Origin: a bacterium
Lineage (GTDB): Bacteria > Bacteroidota > Ignavibacteria > Kapaibacteriales > UBA2268
Assembly (NCBI GenBank): GCA_024711295.1
Contig: JANJTB010000026.1
Coordinates: 112,808-176,807, forward strand
Length of the DNA stretch: 64,000 bases
Direction of reading: 5' to 3'
The position numbers and the translations under genes were made by a program. This document shows, piece by piece, positions 37,613-45,234 of the stretch. Position 1 is the first letter of the stretch; every line of letters begins with the position of its first letter. The notes beneath the pieces are model-generated. The model saw only the letters and a program-made list of their open reading frames with translations, made no database searches and had not been told where the DNA came from.

Positions 37613-38995
37613 ATGAAAATTTCAAAAGTAAAGATATCCAATGTCCTTGGTATCAAGGAACTTGAATTTGACGCAGGACGGTTTAATGAGGTATCGGGAA
37701 CTAACGGTAGCGGAAAGACCTCAATCATAGAATCATTGAAAGCAGTTTTTCAGGGTGGCAACGATGTCACCCTGATAAGAAAAGGAGCAGCTAAGGGCGA
37801 GGTAGGTCTGGAGTTTGATGATGGGACGGTTGTCACTAAGAGCTTTTCCGATAAGGCAGAGCTGAAAGTGTTAGACCCTTCGGGAGCTAAGGTCAAGAGC
37901 CCTGCGACATACCTTGAACGCCTCGCCGATATGCTTAGTATCAATCCTGTGGCTTTCTTGACTGCGGACAAGAAAAACCGAACTAACATCTTACTTGAGT
38001 CCTTACCTATTAAGCTAACCAAGAGCGATTTACAGGGTATTGATGAAGAGTTTTACTCTAACATCAATCTTGGTTTTGTTCACGGATTTGAAGCTCTCGA
38101 AGGTATCAAGAAAAGGATTTTTGATGAGCGTACAGGTGAAAACAGAGTGGTCAAGGAAAAGGACGCTACAGTCAAGACTTTACAGGAAGGTCTTAACGAT
38201 GTCCACTTTGACCCGACAGAAGACTACTCAGCTAAGATAAGTGAGCTTGAGGGTATCAAGGAACAAATGGAAAACAAGCTCAAGAGTATCGTGGAGGAAT
38301 TCGAGAAGGGACGGAGTGAAGATATTGACAGGGTGACGGTAGAATACCTCAAGGTAAAGGATAGTATTGAAAACGAATATCAAACTGAGTTAGCCAAATT
38401 ACAGGCAAAGAAAGATGAGAAGTTAATCGAGGCAAGGGGTAATTTGGATACTCAGAAAGAAAGTATCAACGATTCTATTGACAGGCGTATTCAGGGACGT
38501 AAGGAGGCTTATTCAGAGAAATACAGACCATTGATAGAAAACTTGGCAACAATGAGAGAAAGGCAGAAACAGTTTTCTGGTTATCAAAAGCAGAATGAAC
38601 TGTTAGAGAAGTTCATCGAGGAACGTGAAGCTTCAAAGAAAAAATCGGAATCACTCTCAAGCCAGCTTGAGAGTTTGGAAGAGATAAAGAGACATCTTTT
38701 ATCAGGGCTTCCGATTGATGGTCTTGAAGTGGTTGATGGTCAGATATTCAGGAATGGAGTAGTATTCGACAGGCTTAACACAGCTCAGCAGATTGACATT
38801 GCGGTAGAGATAGCGAAGTTGAGAGCCGGTGAGCTTGGAGTGATATGTGTTGATGGATTGGAAAGGTTTGACAAGGAGACCTTTGATGAGTTTAAGAAAA
38901 AGGCTGAGGAATGTAATTTACAGCTCTTTGTCACCAGAGTCAGTGACAGCGAATTAGCAATTAACGGAAGTTCAATAAATATCGGAGTGAATTGA
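37613..38995 (+). CDS. SMC/Rad50-like AAA ATPase (SbcC/RecF-type)
   Basis: The 460-residue protein has Walker A GTNGSGKTS near 29-37, a long coiled coil (about 170-350), and a Walker-B-like VICVDGLERFD near the C-terminus. This is the short version of Rad50-like ATPases found in phage recombination cassettes, here directly after a RecB-like nuclease as in Gam- or SbcCD-like pairs. It probably handles DNA ends for recombination or replication. Confidence 0.85.
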   Translation: MKISKVKISNVLGIKELEFDAGRFNEVSGTNGSGKTSIIESLKAVFQGGNDVTLIRKGAAKGEVGLEFDDGTVVTKSFSDKAELKVLDPSGAKVKSPATYLERLADMLSINPVAFLTADKKNRTNILLESLPIKLTKSDLQGIDEEFYSNINLGFVHGFEALEGIKKRIFDERTGENRVVKEKDATVKTLQEGLNDVHFDPTEDYSAKISELEGIKEQMENKLKSIVEEFEKGRSEDIDRVTVEYLKVKDSIENEYQTELAKLQAKKDEKLIEARGNLDTQKESINDSIDRRIQGRKEAYSEKYRPLIENLATMRERQKQFSGYQKQNELLEKFIEEREASKKKSESLSSQLESLEEIKRHLLSGLPIDGLEVVDGQIFRNGVVFDRLNTAQQIDIAVEIAKLRAGELGVICVDGLERFDKETFDEFKKKAEECNLQLFVTRVSDSELAINGSSINIGVN

Positions 38996-38997
38996 TT

Positions 38998-39702
38998 ATG
39001 AAAAAAAAGTATGCCTTAAATAATTCATACTTCAAAAATTCTTACCATGATATGCCTAAGGACCCACTGGGAGTAATTCAATATGTTGTAGAGAATGGTG
39101 ATTTGCCTTTTAACTATTCAGGTGAAAATTGGGTTTATGATATGTTCTGTGAGTATCAAAAGACAAGAGGTGTAAATTTTGAACAGTTTTTAACTCCAGA
39201 TGATACTGCTCAAAAGATGGTGGACATCTTAACATTCAATTTAACCAACCCCCCAAATAATAGCGAAATATTTGAAATTGGGTGTGGCACAGGTCAAATA
39301 ACCAAGTATCTTAACAACTTCAAACATATCTATGCTATTGATGTTGACTCTCGAATGGTAGATATTTGCAATTATGTGTTAAATACACAATCAAGAAATT
39401 GTAACTTTTCATTAGAAAAGAAGGCATTTGAAAGCTGTTATGAATATGGTCGAAGGTTCGACGGAATTATTTGCAACCCACCATTTTCAGACATTCCTGG
39501 ACTGTTAGAAACAGTTCACTTCAATTTAAAGGACGAGGGCAAAGCTGTTGTTTTACTGCCAAAGGGAACATTCCAAAAAGAAAGACCAAAGAAGTTAATT
39601 CAGGTAATGTCAAAATTTGAAGTTATCAAGCAATGGGATATGGATCAGGACTTTGCAAGAACCAATGTGAAAGCAGAAATTTCATTAATTCAAAAAATTT
39701 AA
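38998..39702 (+). CDS. Class I SAM-dependent methyltransferase (N6-adenine type)
   Basis: The 234-residue protein has the SAM-binding motif EIGCGTGQITKYL near 93-105 and the catalytic CNPPF motif near 160, with an acidic motif II AIDVDSRM. NPPF is typical of adenine DNA methyltransferases with a permuted or Hsd-like order, though RNA or protein methylation cannot be excluded. FLTPDDTAQKMVDIL resembles the start of HsdM-like enzymes. It could protect phage DNA. This is the first of two methyltransferase genes in the prophage. Confidence 0.78.
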   Translation: MKKKYALNNSYFKNSYHDMPKDPLGVIQYVVENGDLPFNYSGENWVYDMFCEYQKTRGVNFEQFLTPDDTAQKMVDILTFNLTNPPNNSEIFEIGCGTGQITKYLNNFKHIYAIDVDSRMVDICNYVLNTQSRNCNFSLEKKAFESCYEYGRRFDGIICNPPFSDIPGLLETVHFNLKDEGKAVVLLPKGTFQKERPKKLIQVMSKFEVIKQWDMDQDFARTNVKAEISLIQKI

Positions 39703-39713
39703 GGAGTAAAATT

Positions 39714-40724
39714 ATGTTAGGTCGTATTATTAAAGCAGAACCACAGGGAGCAAGACTCCCTGTGCTTGGAAAAATTAAGGTCGGTGAGAAAGTCCTGAAT
39801 AAGAGCGGCAAGGAATATCCTGTCTCGACAGACTACTTCATTGCCAAAGGTAAGTATGAGCATCTCTTTAATGAGGTGTACGGCGAAAAGCCAAACAGGA
39901 TACAGATAGTATTTATTTCTGATAACATCAAAGACGTGTGTGATGAGAGTTATCAGTTCAGGGACGGTCAGGGCAGATTACTTGCAGAGGGTGACGGTGA
40001 AAGGTGGAAAGCTTTTAACAGCAAGACCGACAAATATGATTACGGTGTCGGAGCCAGCCTTGAGGAAATGCAGGATATGTATAAAGGGGCTACCCTGAGT
40101 ACCACGCTGACATTAAGATTTCTATTGCCGAAGATACGAGGCGTATTCGGTGCGTGGCAGTTCACTACAAAAGGTGTTCACAGCTCTATACCTGCAATCA
40201 GGGACACTTTCGATAATGTTCAGATTACGGCAGGAACGGTAATAAACATACCTTTCGACCTTATCGTTGAGAAGGTCACAAGTCAGAAACCAGGAGCAAA
40301 AAGTGTGTTCCCTGTTGTCACTCTCATTCCAAACGTGTCGCAGGAAAACCTCGAAATGCTTAGTGAATATGTAGAGAGTGGACAGAGATTTAAAGGAGTG
40401 CTCACAGAGGAAAGGATTGCACAGCTGACATCAGGCGGTGCAATAGCACAGCTCGAAGCCCACGAGCAAGAGGCTGAAGTGGTGGCGGAGGTGTCCCCCA
40501 GTATCGAAGTCGCCGCTTCAGAATTTTTAGATAAGTATGAGCAGGAAGTGCTTCTGGAGGCAATGAAAGAGGCAGGTATCAAAGAGGAATGGGTTACTTT
40601 GTTGCTTAACTACAAAGAAATCAAGTCCATAAAAGAGTTCCCACGTAATCAGGCAGACAATTTCTATCAGGCAATTAAGACCGGTGTGGCTTTGAAGAAA
40701 GCAAAGGAACTTGCGGGGGTATGA
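39714..40724 (+). CDS. Gp3/recombination-directionality-factor-like phage protein
   Basis: The 336-residue protein has an N-terminal half (LPVLGKIKVGEKVLNKSGKEYPVSTDYFIAKGKY, then IQIVFISDNI and EGDGERWKAF) like a widespread phage family annotated as Gp3-like RDF or hydrolase/metal-binding. This recognition is from memory. An Ala/Glu-rich linker follows near 255-290, then a helical C-terminus. The start is the ATG after AAGGAG, not the upstream frame. Gp3 RDFs normally partner serine integrases, yet this phage has a tyrosine integrase, so a recombination/annealing role is also possible. Confidence 0.55.
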   Translation: MLGRIIKAEPQGARLPVLGKIKVGEKVLNKSGKEYPVSTDYFIAKGKYEHLFNEVYGEKPNRIQIVFISDNIKDVCDESYQFRDGQGRLLAEGDGERWKAFNSKTDKYDYGVGASLEEMQDMYKGATLSTTLTLRFLLPKIRGVFGAWQFTTKGVHSSIPAIRDTFDNVQITAGTVINIPFDLIVEKVTSQKPGAKSVFPVVTLIPNVSQENLEMLSEYVESGQRFKGVLTEERIAQLTSGGAIAQLEAHEQEAEVVAEVSPSIEVAASEFLDKYEQEVLLEAMKEAGIKEEWVTLLLNYKEIKSIKEFPRNQADNFYQAIKTGVALKKAKELAGV

Positions 40725-40725
40725 T

Positions 40726-41139
40726 ATGCTAAACCTATTCTTTCCGATAATGCCAAACGCCAAGCAGAGTTTCAGATTTACCAATACAGGTATGAAATAC
40801 CAAACCAAAGACGTGAAGGAATACTCTCGTAACATCAAAGCTCTTTTGATAAATCAACTGCCTAAAGGGTTCAAACCACTTGAAAGTGCTGTCAAGGTAG
40901 AATATGAGTTCCGGTTTCCCTATACCTGCTCCATATCTAAGACTAAAAGAAAGGATACGAGAACTTTATACAGGAGTAAGAACCCAGACCTTGACAACTT
41001 ACAAAAGTCTATCAATGACGCAATGAACAAAGCGGTGTTCATTGATGACAGTCAGATTGTTGAGGTGTACGCCAAAAAGGTCTATTCAGACAGCCCTGGT
41101 ATCTTGGTTAACATAAGCCAAATTGAACATTACAGCTAA
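40726..41139 (+). CDS. rusA: RusA-family Holliday junction resolvase
   Basis: The 137-residue protein begins LFFPIMPNAKQSFRFTN. The catalytic signature KNPDLDNLQKSINDAMNKAVFIDDSQIVEV has Asp residues that bind Mg2+. RusA resolves recombination intermediates and fits the surrounding nuclease/SMC/helicase set. It starts 2 bases after the previous stop with a GGGGG ribosome site. A hairpin follows the stop. Confidence 0.9.
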   Translation: MLNLFFPIMPNAKQSFRFTNTGMKYQTKDVKEYSRNIKALLINQLPKGFKPLESAVKVEYEFRFPYTCSISKTKRKDTRTLYRSKNPDLDNLQKSINDAMNKAVFIDDSQIVEVYAKKVYSDSPGILVNISQIEHYS

Positions 41140-41144
41140 AAAAA

Positions 41145-41161
41145 GGGGGCTTACAGCCCCC
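41145..41161 (+). terminator. Hairpin terminator after rusA
   Basis: GGGGGCT at 41145-41151 pairs with AGCCCCC at 41155-41161 around a TAC loop, preceded by an A-run. The following T content is modest (AGTCTTTCACC), so termination may be partial. Confidence 0.65.
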
Positions 41162-41207
41162 AGTCTTTCACCAATATTTTTCATATCATTAATTTAGAGA
41201 GTAGAAA

Positions 41208-41690
41208 ATGCAATCAAACACCACAGCAATTATGCAATTAAACAGCACGGCACTAATAAAAAAAGTTGATACAGAGGACTTCGAGGTTCTCGAAGATGAG
41301 GATATCAATACTTCCGACAATGCCGAGAGTACGTCAGAATATAAGGTTATTAGCATTGAAATAGAAACCGAGCTTTCAGCAGAAGAGCTCAAGGTAAAAG
41401 GTCAGGAACTTGCAGACATCGGGATTCAGATAAAACGAAAGCTCGAAGACCTTGAGACAGTCAAGAGCACGGCGTCCACAATCAGAAAAGCTATTGACAC
41501 CTTACAGCAAGACCTCATTGAAGTATCTTATGAGTATGACTACGGCAAAAAAAGGACTGTGCATTCTTGTTACAGACGTGAGAATTACGAGACTGCGGTT
41601 TATGAATATGTGGATGTTGTTACAGGAGAGATATTAAAGACCGAGCCGTTCTATGAAGAAGACATTTTTAAGCAGGTCGGAGATCTCTAA
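41208..41690 (+). CDS. Phage protein of unknown function with acidic N-terminus and coiled coil
   Basis: The 160-residue protein has an acidic low-complexity region (EDFEVLEDEDINTSDNAEST) followed by a predicted coiled coil (LKVKGQELADIGIQIKRKLEDLETVKSTASTIRKAIDTLQQDLIEV). A compact Tyr-rich C-terminal domain with CYRRENYETAVYEYVD completes it. I do not recognise the family. It overlaps the next gene by one base. Confidence 0.6.
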   Translation: MQSNTTAIMQLNSTALIKKVDTEDFEVLEDEDINTSDNAESTSEYKVISIEIETELSAEELKVKGQELADIGIQIKRKLEDLETVKSTASTIRKAIDTLQQDLIEVSYEYDYGKKRTVHSCYRRENYETAVYEYVDVVTGEILKTEPFYEEDIFKQVGDL

Positions 41691-41911
41691 TGTACGTCGA
41701 AAGTGCAGTATTTGAGGGTAAAGGTCAGGTGATACTCATTCTTAACGAAGAAGAGGTGATGAGAGAAATAAGGTGGCTTAATCACAGGATTGAGTTCACT
41801 GTAAACAGTCCTTCGATAAGAGAGGCATTTATTGACAGACGGACAGCTTTGAATACTGCACTTATTAATATTGAGCATATCAAAAATCATATTTTACAGC
41901 AGAGTGCATAA
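41690..41911 (+). CDS. Small phage protein of unknown function
   Basis: The 73-residue protein starts at the ATG overlapping the previous stop (TAATG) and ends directly before the helicase ATG. It reads MYVESAVFEGKGQVILILNE followed by helices. No motif is known. The tight packing supports it as a real gene of the operon. Confidence 0.6.
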   Translation: MYVESAVFEGKGQVILILNEEEVMREIRWLNHRIEFTVNSPSIREAFIDRRTALNTALINIEHIKNHILQQSA

Positions 41912-43342
41912 ATGGACTTAAGACCATATCAACAGGATATCAAAAACAAAATTTACAGGTCATGGAAAGAGCATAGGGCTGTCATGGCTACGATGCCGAC
42001 AGGTGCAGGAAAGACAGTGCTTTTCTGCTCTATAGCAAAGGACTGTGTGGATAGAGGCGGAAGGGTGCTTATCCTGGCTCACCGTGAAGAGCTTATCACA
42101 CAGGCAGCAAACAAGATTTCGGGCTTAGGTCTTGAGACGGGCATTATCAAGTCAGGATATACAGCAGAGTATTACAAGCGTGTTCAGGTTGCGAGTGTCC
42201 AGACCTTGATCCGTCGTGAAGTGCCGTACAAATTCAATCTCTGTATTGTAGATGAAGCACACCACGACCAACACGATAACGCTTACGGCTCGATAAGGAA
42301 AAGGCTCACGGAGGCTAATCCTGATATGTTCACTCTCGGGGTGACGGCTACACCTGTAAGGCTTAACGGATCGGGGTTCAAAGATATTTATGACATCTTG
42401 GTTAAGGGCATTACAGTTAAGGAACTGATACGCCAGGGCTTTCTCTCTCCGCCCAAATATATGACTTTTCCTTATGTCCATCTCGGAAAGGTAAAAAAGA
42501 CAGGTGGTGACTTCAACCTCAAAGACCTGAGTGAGAAATTTAGAAGTAAGATACCTGCGGAATTTTTGGTTAATGACTACCTGAGACTTGCTAAGGGTAA
42601 GCAGACAATAGTATTTGCTATTGATGTAGCTCACAGCAAAGAGATTGAAGCAGCATATATGAATGCAGGAATACGCTGTGCTCATATTGACGGTGAGACA
42701 CCCGACAGAGAAAGGCAGAGTATCATTAGGAACTTCGCAAACAAAAGTATTCAGGTAGTTACTAATGTAGGAGTATTTACCGAAGGATATGACTGTCCTG
42801 GTATCGAGGCGGTTCAACTTGCTCGACCGACTGAGTCTCTCAGCTTATATATGCAGATGTCGGGACGTGGTCTCAGACCTGCTGACGGAAAGGAAAACTG
42901 CCTTATCTTAGACAGGGCGAACTGCATAGCTACACACGGCTTATTGGAATCCGACAGAGATTGGGAGCTTGGTAAGAGTTCCGGACAGAAATCAAAGAAT
43001 AAGATTGTTGCTGTGGACACTTCGACAGGCAAGCAGTATGACATCGAGTATCTGCCACAGGACATCAATCCTGAATACATCGTATTGAAGGAGCTGGACA
43101 CATCTATGCTTAACAGGATGATGATGGAGACAGCTCTGGCTAAGTCATTTCTTCGAATGAAGTATCTTGCTGAGTCGAGGAATTTCAAGCATAAATGGAT
43201 ATGGTACAAGCTTATAGCACAGGCAAAGAATTCTGATGAAGCAGAGTTCATCAGTCAGCTTTATGTAAAGGAGTATCAATACAAGCCAGGAATGGTAAAA
43301 TTTTTAATGGAAGAGTACAGAAACCTGAAAAAAGCAGGTTAA
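41912..43342 (+). CDS. Superfamily 2 DNA helicase (RadD/SSL2-like)
   Basis: The 476-residue protein has an N-terminal LRPYQQDIKNKIYRSW, Walker A MPTGAGKT near 28-35, DEAH (VDEAHHDQ) near 112 and TLGVTATPVR as motif III. The C-terminal half has TNVGVFTEGYDCPGIEAVQLARPT and QMSGRGLRPADGKENCLILD (motif VI). It unwinds DNA with ATP in phage recombination or replication. The gene follows immediately after the small gene before it. Confidence 0.92.
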   Translation: MDLRPYQQDIKNKIYRSWKEHRAVMATMPTGAGKTVLFCSIAKDCVDRGGRVLILAHREELITQAANKISGLGLETGIIKSGYTAEYYKRVQVASVQTLIRREVPYKFNLCIVDEAHHDQHDNAYGSIRKRLTEANPDMFTLGVTATPVRLNGSGFKDIYDILVKGITVKELIRQGFLSPPKYMTFPYVHLGKVKKTGGDFNLKDLSEKFRSKIPAEFLVNDYLRLAKGKQTIVFAIDVAHSKEIEAAYMNAGIRCAHIDGETPDRERQSIIRNFANKSIQVVTNVGVFTEGYDCPGIEAVQLARPTESLSLYMQMSGRGLRPADGKENCLILDRANCIATHGLLESDRDWELGKSSGQKSKNKIVAVDTSTGKQYDIEYLPQDINPEYIVLKELDTSMLNRMMMETALAKSFLRMKYLAESRNFKHKWIWYKLIAQAKNSDEAEFISQLYVKEYQYKPGMVKFLMEEYRNLKKAG

Positions 43343-43378
43343 GGCATATTGCCAAAAAATCAATTATTGGAGTTTAAA

Positions 43379-43549
43379 ATGGATTTAAAGAATGAACAGT
43401 ATGAAATTACAGTTTTAAGAAAATTGAAACTACGTGGTTATAAGCAGCAAGTAAAGATACTTTTAAATGCAATCCTCAGACTTGCAGGTGGAGACAAACA
43501 GAAGGCATTAATACAGATTGAGAAAGAATTGGATGGAGATAGGTCGTGA
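43379..43549 (+). CDS. Small phage protein of unknown function
   Basis: The 56-residue protein is basic and helical (VLRKLKLRGYKQQVKILLNAILRLAGGDKQKALIQIEKEL). I chose the ATG with TTGGAG before it; the frame is open from 43349 but lacks a ribosome site there. The last codon overlaps the GTG of the next gene. Confidence 0.55.
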   Translation: MDLKNEQYEITVLRKLKLRGYKQQVKILLNAILRLAGGDKQKALIQIEKELDGDRS

Positions 43550-43740
43550 AAAGAATTATTAAAAGGCAATATGCTGGTGTTAAGGTTACTTTGTATAAAC
43601 AGGAAGATGACGACTTAACAATCGAAGTCTTTAAGGATTATGATGATGATGGATTTGATGAAATCAATTTTGAAATGAATAAATCAGCTGCAGAAGAACT
43701 TGCACATATTATTCTTGATTTACTCAAGGAGCAAAGGTGA
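43546..43740 (+). CDS. Small phage protein of unknown function
   Basis: The 64-residue acidic protein has a GTG start overlapping the previous stop (GTGA) with GGAG 8 bases upstream. A strand-rich part (VKVTLYKQEDDDLTIEVFKDYDDDGFDEINFEMN) is followed by a helix. No family is recognised. The stop overlaps the next ATG. Confidence 0.55.
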   Translation: MKRIIKRQYAGVKVTLYKQEDDDLTIEVFKDYDDDGFDEINFEMNKSAAEELAHIILDLLKEQR

Positions 43741-43988
43741 TGGAAACGAAATTAGAATGTAAAGATGGATGGGTAAAAATCCAAAGAATTATTGATGAAG
43801 GTAAAGAATCTGTTAAGATAATAACAAATACAGAGAATGATAGAGAAATTGGGTTGACATTTAGTTATTACAGTGAAAGTGCAGCTGATTCAACGTTTGA
43901 AAACTTATCAAAAAGCAATCCTGACGAGTTAAGAGATGCTATTATGGAAACGGTGGGTAATTATATCCCTACTAACCTTATAAATTGA
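43740..43988 (+). CDS. Small phage protein of unknown function
   Basis: The 82-residue acidic protein starts METKLECKDGWVKIQRIID, with AAGGAG before the ATG. A beta-strand half is followed by a helical C-terminus. No motif is visible. It belongs to a run of five small genes between the helicase and the replication genes. Confidence 0.55.
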   Translation: METKLECKDGWVKIQRIIDEGKESVKIITNTENDREIGLTFSYYSESAADSTFENLSKSNPDELRDAIMETVGNYIPTNLIN

Positions 43989-44020
43989 AAATTTTAAATT
44001 AAACAAGAGGAGCAAAGCAG

Positions 44021-44170
44021 ATGAAAACAACACCAACAGGGGACATCGTGCTGGGTTATATTATGCTATTCTATCTAATATTGGCGTTTGTACTTGCTTT
44101 AATAACAGCCTATCAATATTTAAAAGATTACATAAGAAACAAACTAAGGAGCAAAGCTGATGAAAGATGA
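44021..44170 (+). CDS. Small membrane protein
   Basis: The 49-residue protein has one long helix (IVLGYIMLFYLILAFVLALITAYQYL) followed by a basic tail. GAGGAG lies 8 bases before the ATG. The end overlaps the next small gene by 11 bases. The function is unknown. Confidence 0.55.
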   Translation: MKTTPTGDIVLGYIMLFYLILAFVLALITAYQYLKDYIRNKLRSKADER

Positions 44171-44306
44171 TGAAAACGTTCCTGAATATGTAAAAGAAAT
44201 AAGGGAAAGCATTGTAGAGTTTAAGAAGTTAGTTCAGTCTATCTGTTCAGATTTAAGAACATTAATTGACAATTATAAGGCATTTACAAATGAGCAAAGT
44301 CAATAG
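44160..44306 (+). CDS. Small coiled-coil phage protein
   Basis: The 48-residue protein is charged and helical (VPEYVKEIRESIVEFKKLVQSICSDLRTLIDNY). AGGAG lies before the ATG. It overlaps both neighbours and ends in TAG, one of several TAG stops in the window. The function is unknown. Confidence 0.5.
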   Translation: MKDDENVPEYVKEIRESIVEFKKLVQSICSDLRTLIDNYKAFTNEQSQ

Positions 44307-44472
44307 ATGTAAGTCCTGCGGAGCTATGATTATTTGGCTCAGAACTAAATCAGGCAAATCTATGCCGGTGGAATACTTCGAAATTAATGATAATGAGGTC
44401 GAGTTCGACATCAATAAACATACTTCGCATTTTGCAAACTGCAAATATGCACAACAGCACAGGAGAAAATAA
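44290..44472 (+). CDS. Small zinc-ribbon-like phage protein
   Basis: The 60-residue protein has CKSC at about 7-10 and a second metal-like pair HTSHFANC near 46-53, suggesting one zinc site. The short beta segment between (MIIWLRTKSGKSMPVEYFEI) fits a rubredoxin-like ribbon. Such small proteins often precede phage replication genes. It ends directly before the Lin1244-like start. Confidence 0.6.
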   Translation: MSKVNRCKSCGAMIIWLRTKSGKSMPVEYFEINDNEVEFDINKHTSHFANCKYAQQHRRK

Positions 44473-45234
44473 ATGAAAGAAACATTCTATTTCAGTCATG
44501 ATTATAATGCAAGAAGTGATTACAAAATAAAAAAGCTAATCATTAAACATGGTTATATGGGCTATGGATTGTATTGGGCTATAATAGAAGACTTATATCA
44601 AAATGAGAATTCTTTGAAACTTGATTATGAAATCATGAGTTATGAATACCGAACGGATCCAGAAGTTCTGGAAAGAATAGTAAATGATTACAACCTATTT
44701 GTTGTAAGGGACGGATTTATTAGCTCTGACTCTGTGGAAAGAAGATTGCAGGAAAGAAGAACTTTTGCAGAGAAACAAAGAGAGAAAGGGATTAAAAGTG
44801 CATTAGCAAGAAAGCAAAATTTAGAGGAAAATTCAACCACAGTTCAACCAGATTTCAACCACAGTTCAACCACACTTGAACCTATAAGTAAAGTAAAGGA
44901 AAGTAAAGTAAAGGAAATAAAAGAAAAAGAAAGTAAAGTAAAGGAAAGTAAAATAGAGCCAAATTTACTTTACTCTACTCTCTCTAATTTTATTTTTGAA
45001 TGCAAAGACAAAAAAGTCACTCTCAGCAATGGTGAAGTTCAGGATTTAATAACAAAATATCCTAAAATCAATGTACATAATAAACTCGAATACCTGTCAG
45101 CTTACTTGAAAAAACCGGATGCAAAAAAACCACTAAGCAAAAACCTTATGACACTTATTAATACAAAATTCGATAACTGGAACTCTGATGGTGATGTTCC
45201 TATTCCAAAACAAAGATATCCGTTACTCAAATGA
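44473..45234 (+). CDS. Lin1244/Lin1753-like (DUF4373) replication protein
   Basis: The 253-residue protein has an N-terminal winged-helix domain (DYNARSDYKIKKLIIKHGYMGYGLYWAIIEDLYQ), the hallmark of DUF4373/DnaD-like phage replication proteins. A Lys/Glu repeat linker follows (about 138-160: KVKESKVKEIKEKESKVKES), then a C-terminal helical domain. It overlaps dnaB by 4 bases, so it is probably the initiator or helicase loader. The linker DNA carries three identical 16-mers described as a separate feature. Confidence 0.85.
   Translation: MKETFYFSHDYNARSDYKIKKLIIKHGYMGYGLYWAIIEDLYQNENSLKLDYEIMSYEYRTDPEVLERIVNDYNLFVVRDGFISSDSVERRLQERRTFAEKQREKGIKSALARKQNLEENSTTVQPDFNHSSTTLEPISKVKESKVKEIKEKESKVKESKIEPNLLYSTLSNFIFECKDKKVTLSNGEVQDLITKYPKINVHNKLEYLSAYLKKPDAKKPLSKNLMTLINTKFDNWNSDGDVPIPKQRYPLLK
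44886..44973 (+). repeat. Iteron-like direct repeats inside the Lin1244-like gene (candidate phage origin)
   Basis: AAGTAAAGTAAAGGAA is present exactly at 44886-44901, 44901-44916 and 44931-44946 (steps of 15 and 30), with a partial copy after it. The inverted core TTACTTTAC lies at 44965-44973, followed by T/C-rich, AT-rich DNA. Lambda carries its origin iterons inside the O gene in the same way, so an origin is possible. Confidence 0.55.

Noticed and set aside
42152..42817. A 221-codon minus-strand open frame opposite the SF2 helicase
   Set aside because: The helicase strand carries all conserved motifs. The antisense product has no domain and is probably a shadow.
44880..44960. A CRISPR-like array in the A-rich repeat region
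   Set aside because: Units are 16 bases, partly overlapping, without unique spacers, and lie inside a reading frame. No cas gene is present in the window.
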